Shown piece by piece: positions 43,101-55,100 of a stretch of DNA of 64,000 nucleotides. The position numbers and the translations under genes were made by a program. The DNA is taken from positions 31,242,573 through 31,306,572 of the forward strand of contig OZ024940.1 in assembly GCA_964017235.1 (NCBI GenBank), written 5' to 3'. The notes beneath the pieces are model-generated. The model saw nothing but the letters and a program-made list of their open reading frames with translations, did no database searches and was not told where the DNA came from. Position 1 is the stretch's first letter; every line of letters begins with the position of its first letter. The DNA comes from Sabellastarte sp. h YS-2021. Taxonomy: Eukaryota; Annelida; Polychaeta; Sabellida; Sabellidae.

Positions 43101-46100
43101 CCATTTTGTAAAAATTGTCCACTTTGCCTCACAGAAGCCCTGGCCCATGATACTTAAGGCTCTAGGAGAAGATTCAGGTTCAAGAGGTTCCTGTGCAGGG
43201 TCTGATGGAACTGCTGAGTCAGCAGATTGGGCAGGTTGGCCAATGATCTGGCTGAACATGGTCACCAGGTCCCAAAACCAAGGCATGTTGGGCCATCCCG
43301 GAACAACCCCTGTAGTCCTGTAACTTCTCCATCACTTTGCCCAAGATGGCGACTGGTGGGAAGGCATATGGGTACAGATCCTCCCAGCACAGGCTGAGTG
43401 CATCCACTGCCCACACCAGGGGGTCTGGAACCGGTGGAATAAACTGGAAATTTGTTGTTGAACCTGGTGGCAAACAGGTCCACTTGAGGCTAGTGCCACC
43501 CGGGGCATATTGCTTGGAAGACTTCTGGATGGAGGGATCATTCTATTCAAATGGTTTGGCCTAGTCTGGATACTTTGTCTGCTATCACATTCTGGCGGCC
43601 TGGGATGTGTCGAGCTTTGAGAGTCATCTGTTTCCTGGTACACCAGGTGAGGATTCTCCACACAAGAGCACACAGAGGGCTCGACTTCATCCCCCATCCA
43701 ACTACTGTGGTGTTGTCTGTAGCTATTACAACTGTGTTGTTTAAGCAGAGGTCTTGGAACTCTTTTAGAACCAGAAAGACCAAGTTTTAGTTCTAGATAG
43801 TTTATGTGTAGCTTGCTTTCTAGAAGGGACCAGGTTCCCCTTGCTGTGAGTTCCTTTAAGTGAGTGCCACGCCCTTCTTTTGATGTGTCTGTAAAGATCT
43901 GCAGAGCATGCTTTAGTGGGTATATTGGTTGACCTTGAAGCACATTGCTTTCCTCCAGCCACCATTTTAAATGAGGGTGGAGCGACCTGGGGACTGGTAT
44001 CACCTTTTCTACTGAGTCTGGTACCCTCCAGTTGTTCTTCAAGTGCCACTGTGTTGGCCTCATTTGGAGGCGACAAGGTGGACCTATTTTTCTGTTGCTG
44101 TGAGTAAACCCATGAGGAACATGAATTGCCGGACCAGGCACACCGTACTGGACAGAAGTGCTTGAATCTTTGTTGCTAAGGTCTGGTCTTGCCCTCTTTC
44201 AGATTGACCTGGTAACCTAAGAAGTTGAAAACCTGAATTAATCTATTTCTGATTTCTCCCTGTTCACCAGCCAATCTAGCTCTTAGCAGAGGCTACTAAT
44301 GTCTGCATATGCTGGAGACAGGTTTGGTGACACCTGGTTCTGACCAACCAGTCGTGTAGGAACTGGTGGATCCTTATACTCCTCTGCAATGCCTCTTATT
44401 TGACCTCTTTTGCCACTACTGTGAACTCCATGGGTGCTGTGGACAGAATGACTGGTAGTGCTTTGAACTGGTAGGACTGACCCTGGATGTGAACCAGTCT
44501 TCCTGAACTGGCTCTGAATTGGTATATGGAAGTATGCATCTTTGAAATCTATGGAGGTAACCCACTCCCCTGCCAGTAGGGAAGTTCTTATTGTCTCTGG
44601 TGTCTCAGTTTTGAATGACCCTGTGTTTAAAAATCTGTCTAGGTACTGAGGTCTAGGATAGATTTCTGGGTTGCTACAAGTTCTACTTCATTTTTATTCA
44701 AAAGGTGATGCAAAGCCTCCACCACGTAGAGGTTCCTGTGGGGATTTACATAGCAGCTTCTGATGGTGGGTGACCTGATCAAGTTTGACTTGAGGGTGGG
44801 TGTAGCCTTCTCTGAGGACTGTTACAACTTTGGGACTGACCCACAGGGCTGCCCATTTTCCCCCAAACTGGTAAAATCTGGCCCGTTCAATTAGATCTGG
44901 GTCAACAGTTGGGACATTTGTGACATATTTTACAGAACTCAAGTGACCTACACAGGAAACATCTTTCACATGCTTTATTTCTAGATGATGACCATTGTTG
45001 GGATTTACATCTTTCTTTTCCAGATATCCTTTGCAAAATGAACAGGGTTTACAGGTAAAAAGTTTACTGCCTCTCTCTTGCTGGTCATAAAACAGTCCTT
45101 CTCTCCAGGTAACACGGATATGACACTTAAACTGTTCACTTTGCCGGACACATGCATACAGTCATGTTGTCCGGCCACACAAAATATGCAGTAATTGTCA
45201 TTTATGCTGCTTTGAACCCTTAGCTGGTTTCTGCTGGTAGGTTGAGGCCTTGCCATGACCTTGCTTTTTCTGTTGTCTGTCCCTAATCTGCTTCCATGCA
45301 GGCACACTGGACTTCCGGTCCGGCTGGTGAGATGACTTGGCAGCAGAAGCATTAGGGGTGGTAGCCGCCAGGTTTTTCTGTGAGATACTGTCTGGACGTC
45401 TTTCCTTGTTGCGTGAAACCTCCTCTTCTGCCTTCACCAGCAGCTGAACAGGGAACAGGGAGTACATGTGTAGCATTTTGCAAGGCAGTGAGGGTATCTT
45501 GCTTCACCCCAGCTCTGAGAAAGTCCAGGTAGCTGTCTCTCTCTGCCTTCCCATGAATGACCTGACCCCTGTCATAGTTTCCCAGTAGTTGGCTTATTCA
45601 GATAAATCCTGGTCCAGTTCCTCGTTTTTGGGGACATCCCTGTCTGGCAACTCACCCTGATTACACCAGCAGGGGAGCCTGGTTCACTGTGTAGGTCATC
45701 TTCAGAGTCAGACACACCAGTAACAGCAACAGGAACAGTTTTCTTATTGGTGAGGGATTGGTCTACCGGACTCACATCCACACTCTGGTCCTGGTCAGCT
45801 GGAAGTGAACCTAAGATCTGGTACCTGGAGCCTCAACAGGCTGGGTGGCTACTCTCACCTTCGTATCAGGAGCCTCAAGAGGATGGGTAACAGTCATATG
45901 CAGGCAGAAACATCCCTGGTGGCCAGAACAGGACTGGCACCAGTAACAATCACTTCTGAGGCCTGGGTGACCACATCGGTAGACTTCTGGCTGGTAACGG
46001 CTGCAGGGTTAAAAATGGCTTGTCACTGGTCACCACCTCACTGCTTGGCTTTTGGACCGGTACTGCAAAGGATTTTGGCAAAGATCATCGCCTCTAAACA

Positions 46101-49100
46101 TGCATACCTCTGGAACCACTTGTCATCAAGAGTCTTCAGTTCCTCAGAGGTCAGCTTGCTGCTGAGTTTCTTCCTGCTGGGCTTAGGAGACTCATCAGGC
46201 TTCTACTTCTTGCCAGCTGGGGTCTCTTCAAGGACCTGACCTCCCTCTACCTGCCCTAACAGTTTACAGTCCATAGGGTTCACCAGGGTGGTGGTGGATG
46301 TAACAGGGGAGGAACTAACAGACTTCTATGTTCTTTCTCCTTCCTCGTTCTGTAGGTAGGGGTGGCTAATTGTTGGACATGTTCAGGAGTGAAAGTCTTG
46401 CAAATTAGACAGTCCTGCATGCATAGATCTTCACCAACCCCTTTGTTTCTACAACGAACACATTTCAAATGGCTGTCAAAAACTGCCATAATATGGCCAC
46501 AAGTGCCATGCTTCTGTCATGGTGATGACATAGTCTTCACGGAACACAGCAGAATAAGTGTAGGATACACTAAAGTTCAGTTAAACTTCAAATTCGTAAA
46601 ATATCTTCAGATTTCTCAACAACTCGAGAGCTGTAGAAAATATGTCTGCACACTTCATGTGCCAAATGAAAAAGATGCGATCATGTCAGACCATCTAGAC
46701 AGGAAGCAAAGAATGCGCCACCTAGCAAATGCACACTCCATGAGGATTCCTGCTGGTGGAAACACAGGATGACATTCTCTGTCATTTGGCGGGACCGGTC
46801 GTGCCAACAGCTAAACTGTTTGTCCATTGGATAGGATGTATTAACGCAATAAACATACAGTCTCAAAAGCCATAACATTTACGAACTAAAGTGCTGACAC
46901 ATCACACAAATATAAACATGTATTTGTTAGTGGAATCTTGAGGGTACCAGAACACTACTACTTAACCAGGAGTTCCAGATAACAGAGTAAAGTATGTCAA
47001 TGGAAAAATACTTCTCTATGGACACTCTATGGATATCTACTTCTACTTTAGGGGAATTCTACTTAATTTAAGAGATTTAACTGGTTTGAATTACACAGAG
47101 TTCTGATAAAGATTGAACTGATGAAATCCACCAAATGTTCAAGAAAGGGAAAAATCGGGAGAATTATTCATAAAATGAATTTGTGAAAGATAAGCCACAA
47201 AGAAGCTTCAGTTTCATGTCAAAAGCTCTACACGAGCACTGACTACTTGCTGATTTTTTGCTGATATCTTTTGTAAACACCAAGCAAGACCCACATAAAC
47301 GTTTGTCCAATAAGGACAAAGAGACCTGAAGAGGGAGAGAAGTCTAGAACGATGTGTCTGATATGCCCGTTTTTATGCGTTACTGTTTCAGTATTACCAG
47401 GCACTTCACTGTATTCTTATCCCAACATATTCACATTGTTTTAATGCTGCCAAAGATTTGTATAAAAGCCACTATTCTTTAAAAATGCATCAATGTTAGC
47501 TCAAAATATTGCCATTACTGGTACCACCACAAAAGCAACCAGAAGAACTTACTTGAAACTATGTACAACCTCTGATGACCCAGTCTGAACAAAGATATTT
47601 ATGAGGGTGTTCTACTGGAACCAACCTAGTAACTGACTCTACGACTCTAGGATTGGTTGCCAAAGTTTTGGAATTTGGGGATGAGAAGCACAAAAAAGTG
47701 CCTGAAAATGCTAGATAGGTTACATCTCCCCGACAGGACATAGCACATACCCGCTTGTCTGGATCAAGATCCCGACCTGACTTGGGGTCAGGATAATTTT
47801 CTTCACGACAAGATGGGAAAACCACCATCTGCACATTTGTCCCACAGATCTGCCAAGCCATCCTTGCTGAATTCCAGGACAAATATTTGCACTGCCCTGA
47901 TACCCCTGATGAGTGGAAAACAGTGGAGAAGTTCTGAACCAGATGGAATGTCCCCCACGCTGTAGGGGCAATAGAGGGGAAGCAATGGTTTTTTCCCTGG
48001 TTCTCCTCGGCCTGGTCGATGCAGAATACAGATTCCTGTGGATAGACTGTGGGTCAAGTGGTTCCTGTTCAGACGCATAGATTTTCAACAGAAGCAATTT
48101 GAGGGAGAAGATCGAGGACGGCACCTTGGGGCTTCCTGCACCTGAACTGCTGAGGAAGGGCCAGCCTTGCACTACTTCTTGCTGGGTGAGGACGCCTTTG
48201 CCTTGATACCATGAATGGTGAAACCCCACAACACAAGGCAACTGACAAGGGAAGAAAGAATAGCCAACTACAGGATCTCAAGAGGTCGGAGGGTGGTTGA
48301 AAATGCCTTTGGAATCTTAGTGAGTCAGATCAGTGTACTACTGGGCACCATGGAGCAAAGGCCAAGGGTTGTCAGATATTGTGTTTACGTGTGTGGTGTT
48401 GCACAACATGCTGAGGACACACCAGGGCGGGGCAGACAGGGCACCAACCCCAGGAAATGATGTAGCGGCCCTACGAAATGAACAGGTGGTGTATGTGCAT
48501 AATGAGTACAGGTATCCTTTGAGGGAGGCCAAACATCAAAGAGAACTACTGAAAGACTACTTCAATCACGTGGGGACATTGGCTCGGTAGGACCTTTCAG
48601 GACTACCCAATTATTCCAAAACTTTATTTAAGCTGGTGTTGCTCATATTTCCAAACAAAACACTATCAATTTCCAACAAGTTTCGAAACTAAATGTATTT
48701 TAAACCAAATCACAAGTCCCCTTTTGAAAACGACCCTTCATTAAATGTAAAAATTTCTAAACGATTTTTTAAAATTTTTTCTTGCAAATTAGCAAGATAT
48801 GTTGAGTTGAAAATCTGACTAATCTCTTAGGGGAAACTAAAAGGTTTATCAAAGGTCTAATCCAAAGGTCAAAATACTTCCCCCAAAGGTCAGACCTTGT
48901 TCAAAGTCAAAGTGTGTCCTGAAAAGGACTGATTGTAGGCCTGGCAGTGGGTTCTGCTGCAGCTGCTGTTTGGCGTTGGCTCACTGCGGAGTAGGTGGAG
49001 GCTGGGCCGATGGCTGCTGATGTTGTTGCTGTGAGGTTGTTGTGGTTGGAGGAGAGGCGGCTGGTGCTGGCGTGTCAGCTGGTGAAAACGGCTGTGGTGT

Positions 49101-52100
49101 GTTGGTAGATCAGCACAGACTGAAGATTACCGAAGGAGCTTGAAAGTCTTGACATGTTGTGCTGACTTTCTTCGCCTGTAGCAGAGGCAACTGATGGAGG
49201 GATGAAGTGCTTTGTCAGCATCAATGTGAAGGTAAGTGGTCTTGAAGGTCCAGCCTGTTGGTCAGCAATGACTAGGAAGGAAGTTGGCTGCCCCCTGGAT
49301 TGCTGCTGCTGTCCTTTGCTTGCCACTTGGTTCTGCTGAACGGGTTGGATGGCTTGAAGGCATCTGGCTTGAAGGCATCTGTGTCTCTGATGGTTATCTG
49401 TGTCACCTGGGATGGTTAAGGTGTATTCCCTTGCAGCTGGTGCTGGCTGCTGTGGTTGCTGAAATGTCTATGTGTGTCTTCGTGAAAGTGTCTGTTGCAG
49501 TGGCTGCTGGGACTGATGACCACACTCTTCTGGCCTGCTTTGAATGTTTCTAAGGAGCTTTACAGCCTCATTTCTAAATGAAAGTCTTTTTTCTTCTAAT
49601 CCCTCCACCTCCTACGCCAGGTAGTTGCAGAAGGCTGTATGTGGTGTTGTCTCCTGCTTTTGCCCGAGGAATGATGACTGGATGCTTCTCATCTGTGTTA
49701 ACTGGTCCATGAACTGCTGGTAGACTGAAGAGAGCCCTGAAGCTGTGGTAGGGCTGGTGAATTGTTGGGAGCTGTAACGTGGTGTCTGTTGACTAGATGC
49801 TGATGTCAATACTGTCTGCGTCAGTCGAAGCTCTGGAGATGTCACGTGCTAAGCAGCTGAAGCACTGGCTCCTTGAGCCTGACGACTTGCTGAGTCCCTT
49901 GCATCTGATATGCGACCTCAGGAGTCCTGTATCCAGTTCTGATGTTCCGTCATCTCCTTTGTAGCTTGTCCAGCCTTTGTTTGCATCAGTTTGCCGTAAC
50001 GTGTCCTCTGTGACTCAAACCAGGTCTTGACACCTTAACAGACAGCTCCTTCCTTGCTGCTTTGTCCTTGGAATTCTCATTAGTTTTGTTGTACAACTCC
50101 TCGTGGTCCTTCACAAAGTCCACAATAGCCTCCTCATCCAAGTCAGTCAGATAGATGTCAGGTCATGTGCCTCTTCTTGTATCGTGACTGTGATGGTCCC
50201 GCCTCTCCTCCAGCCTCTGTTTCTGTGTCACTTCTCCTCTTGAGAGTGTGTTCCTCCGCCCTTAACTCCTATCACCTGGCCTCCTCTTCCGTCTATTTCT
50301 ATGCTTCCTGCTTTTCTCTTACCTCCCTCTCCTCCCTCCTCCGTTGAATATCTGTCCGCAGCTCAAATTAAAGAACACTGTCAGTGGGAACATCTATGTT
50401 CCTCACTCTTCAGCCCTTCTTTGGTCCCATTGTCAAATAATGAGCAGTGTCTTTGTCAAAAACAAAAGCCTAAAGTATAAAGTCAGCCAACTTCAACTCA
50501 ACATTGCCCTAAATTAATTGTAAAAAGAACAAACTCCTATTCTTGAAATGCTGACAGATGTAATCCATCAGATGTCAGATCCAAATGATGCATTGTACAA
50601 GCTGACTCACCTTATAAAGACAGAGATTCATCAGCAGGCAAGCCGTGGGTCGTAAAAATGAAGCTGGATTGTCCTATTCAGTTCTCAGCTTGTCTGTTGT
50701 GTAACCGTCTTGTCAGTTATGTGATTACGGCTTGTCTGGTTCTGTTCCCGGCTTTTCCTGCTGATATGTTACCGACTCTACGGTGGAAGACCAGAAGATT
50801 TCCCATCTTGATGGGTATTGCCCAAATCAGGTCGCTTGTGTTTATAACAGGCCTGTTTGCTTTCAAGTTCGGTTGGTTAGTGTTGACAGTCCAGATACTG
50901 AGTCATGGAGGGTCGATCCTGCACGACAAGCCGGGAAACTACAACCAATCCTAAGCGACTCTGTGAACATTGGTCCCGACCCTCGAAAAATACCAAGTTA
51001 CGGACAGGTTGGCTCCAGTGTAACACTCCCATGAGCCAGACATAAACTCCCACCGTTTATCTTACTGACAGTAATTACCAACAAGAATATACTTTGTGTT
51101 TTGCCCTACGTTTACAACTTGTGGTTCAGTCCAAGTTGGATGTCTTTAGCGCAATTTAGTAGGAATTGCATTTAAGGACGTGTCCGCTGTGACGTGACAA
51201 AGCTTAGAAAGCGATATACTGTTAGGATGGCTTTTCTGAAATGTCTGAAAAACCTGCTTTGACCTCTTACAAGCTGCATTGAAACCTATGTGGTGGGGGG
51301 GGCTGAAGAGGAGAAGGGGGAAAAATGTAAAGCATAGCTCAATCTTAAAGATCCACTAGCCAAAGTCTATTTTCAGAGACATTCGGACTAGGTCGTGAAG
51401 TGGAAAGCAAGTACGTACCGAAACAACCACATCAAAAAGTGTGACCTCAGCATTACATAAACATCTGAACCTGGTTTCTTACCTTACACTCACTGTTTTG
51501 TGGTTTGTATCTCTGACTGATATGTGGGACCTCAGCAATACATATACATCAGTACAGGGTTTCTTACCTTACACTCACTGTTCTGTGGTTTGTATCTCTG
51601 ACTGAAATGCGTGAGGATCAGTCTTTTGGCACCAATTCTCTGAGCAAACGTCCCTGCCATTTCTGCAATGGAACAGAATTTGTACAACTGAATTACCAAT
51701 TTAATAAGTAAATTAAGTGAACACCTTAGCTAATGGACAATTGGTACACCAGTCAGCATAGACCAGCCTGCTTTATGTCAGAAACAGACATGCTGCATTT
51801 CCATCGGCAGGGTTGGTCCAGTACTGCGCATTCACCAGGTGGGATGTCGTACTTCCTTATTGTCTAGACAGTTTGATATATTCGCATCTTTTTCGTTGTC
51901 TAAACCTATATAAACCCCAGTAAGCTGACAGCGGGGCCAGCTGGGAAGGCCTCAACTTAACTTATAAATTGGCAATCTTGTTGCATTAATACATCTTACC
52001 TAATGGACAATTGCTAGAATAACTACCGGTTGGTAGGCGAGTCAGTTGCTAGGGAATACCAGTGAACTCAAAAAAATTAAGGCAATGGTGGCCTTAAAAC

Positions 52101-55100
52101 AAGACTCCCGTCGGTCCTATAGGCTGGTTGCTGGTGTCCAGCAGGCCGGCAGTATATCCAAGTTGCTCTCCCCCTTTTTCACAGACCTGCTGTGAGGTGG
52201 AGGAAGAGAATTCAGTCCCTGAAAAACTCCTCACAGAAGGAAGTAGATCAACTGATGTGATGGTGAATCTTTTTTTCTGTCTTTTTCTTTCCATTTTTTT
52301 AATATCTCCATAGAAAAATGGGCTAATGATGGATCTGAGCAGCCACGTACTGGACCCAGATGGAAGAGCTCTGAATCAGGCCAGGCTACATCCTTGAGGT
52401 AGAATTGCATGAAGGGGGTTATTTGACTTCCAATGGCAGACTGGTAAGAGTTGCTCTACTGAAACTCCTGACTGGAAAGCCTAAGAAGCTGCAATGGCCC
52501 TCACATCATGGGCTTTAACCTAATGTAGTGTGAATACCTCCTCATCAGAGAGCTCATAGCATAGGATCACAGTTTGTTTGATCCATGCAGAGATAGTGGC
52601 AGAGGAGATATGATCTTAGTCGAAGCCTTTCCTCAAGGAGACAAAGACCAACTTTCCGAGTGCTGACCAATTTTACCGCATGAAATGCCTCTACCAGATA
52701 GCTGTTCCTGAGAGGATGTACACAATCACTTATGATGGTTGGTGATTTTGTCAAATTTGGTTGGATCCAGAAGGGGAGGGTGTAGCCTTCTCTGAGGATT
52801 CTTGTGCCCTTTGGATTGGCCCCCAGGGTTTCCCATAATTCCCCATATTGGTGGAATCTGGCTCCTACAGGAAGATTTGGAGCAGCAAGTGGGACATTTG
52901 TGACATTCTGCACAAAACTCATTTAATACACACAGGAAACATCTTCCACACACCTTTCTGACTTAACTGCTTCACAATACTGGGACTTAAATTTTTTTTT
53001 TGTGGCTGCCTGACAACAAACGGTACATGATCTCCAAGAAGTGAGTTTAGGTTTAAAGTCTGGTAATGTGCTAATGTCTGTTTGCTCTCGATCAGTTGTG
53101 TAACACACACTGGAGCCATACAGTAACTGTAATTTAATATGAAGACTGACCCTTAGTTGGTCAGGAGGTGTAGTAAGAAGACTTGCCCTGACCTTTCTTG
53201 TGTCCATGGCTAATATTCTTCCATGCTGGTCAGTCTGACTGGCTGCTCTCTTTAGAAGACTTACTGGTTCTCTCAAAAGGGTGACAATGTCCCTTCTTGT
53301 GGGAAGAGTGTAGCACTGTGTAGTGGAGCAGTTCTCAAAGAGTTCAAAGTGTTTTATGCCGGATCAGAGGTGGTCGATACTGGAGTTCATTCTTACCATA
53401 GTACTGTGAAATCGCTTCAAATATTGGGTTCGATGTTTGGTGCTTGTACAAGCTAGCGAACTTCGGTCTAGATCGATCTTCAAAACAACGTTTTCCAAAC
53501 CAGTTGAAACGCAGAAATCTCATATAAAATCTTGTCACTTTGTTGAAAATATAGCAACAATATAAAATCCATGTATATTTTAAATAAATTCCGCCATGTT
53601 TTCAATAAAAGAAACAGGTTTTATAGATGGGTGAAAATAGAATCCGTTGGGATGTGGTGTGATATTGGAGATTTCTAAACGTTTTGCAAAGTCCGAATTT
53701 TCAGACTTTTGAACCGAACTCCGAAATCGGGGCAGTAAACGAGCGAACTATCGAACTTCTTCAAACATCATCCCAGCACTATCTAACCAGTGTGAAGTTT
53801 GCCATCAAGATGAGGGCAAAGTCCAGCATATGTTGCATAGTTTGGGCGATTGCTAAACTGATGCTTACTGGAAGACTTCACTTTCTTCTGGTCACCTTGA
53901 ATGACCCCCAGCTGTGTTTGCATAGGTTCCTGTACTCAGCAAGCACTTGTTGTACCCTGCGGCCTGATTACACATCTAACAAGATTCTTTCATCGGTTTC
54001 TCTCACTTCCTTAGGGTTTCTTGAGAGATGTGGCCAGAGGTTGGTGGACTCGTTTGACAGACCTGAGGATCTCGCGATCTGGCTGTAAGAGCTGTTCAGC
54101 TGAGCCAACTCTTTATACCAGTAGGACACTCTGTTAGAATCAGTCTGTTGAGTTTAAACCATCACACTTCCCTTGTGACCTTGGTGTCTTGATAAATTGG
54201 TCACACTGCAATCAAAGTTCAGTTTATTAAACTTCTTACGTTGCCAGTCATCAGTTTGTAAGTTCCATGAAATTTTGCTGGTAGACTGTGGCTTTGGAGC
54301 AGCAAAGAGGTTATCATCGGGTGAAGAAATTGCAGTCCAAAGTTGGTGTGTGACTGCATCTTATGTATGATCTAATGCCTCGAACTGTCTCCATATAGGA
54401 ATGTTCTTCACTGAGCATTTGATCTTGTTTGGCAACCACAGAGTTCTTGTCGTGATGAGATCGTTCATCTTCTTCCCTAATTAGTCAGTCCAAAGCCTGG
54501 GAAGGGTTGGTTTCCATCTCAGGATCAGAATCACTGTATGGTCCGTCTGGTCGGTTAGGCGACACAGATGAAGTGGATGGCACTTGCTTCTGTAGAACAG
54601 TACCCTGGTTGGTGCTGGTCAGGTCGGTAGCTGAGGTTGGTGGTAGAAAACATTGTCAAATGCTCTGACTGGTAGCTGTTTGGCAGGAGTGACATTCACT
54701 GTCTGGAAGGACAGTTCAACAGGCTTCGAAAAAGTGTTCTGACCACTTAGCATAAAGGTCCTGTAGATCCTTATCATAAGAAGACTTGGAGGGAGTCGGC
54801 TTCTGTGACTTCTGTCTTCCTTTACCTTTTCTGGAGATTTCTGTTTAATAACCTCTATCACAGACACGAGGTCTGGATCTTTAGTCAGGGTTCCCACAGA
54901 CTTCTGATAACTGGATTCAAGGTCTTTTCATGGATTTTCAAGATCAACAACAACAATTCTCAAGGATATATTTTAAGGCTTGGCCTCCGTTAGCTCCACT
55001 TCTAGCTGTCTGTTCCTCCCACAAAATTCTTTATTGTCATATGATTTTAACATTTTATAAAGTCATCGCAACAATGCTAGTTAACACATCTTAGATCATA

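Noticed and set aside
50658-51034. Two overlapping plus-strand frames of 83 and 98 codons
   Set aside because: No similarity I recognise; they lie in the ELAC1 intron near a decayed Harbinger element.
53340-53760. Possible host exon inside DIRS family B copy 4
   Set aside because: A frame change in sequence character was noticed, but no conserved protein or splice pattern supports a gene.
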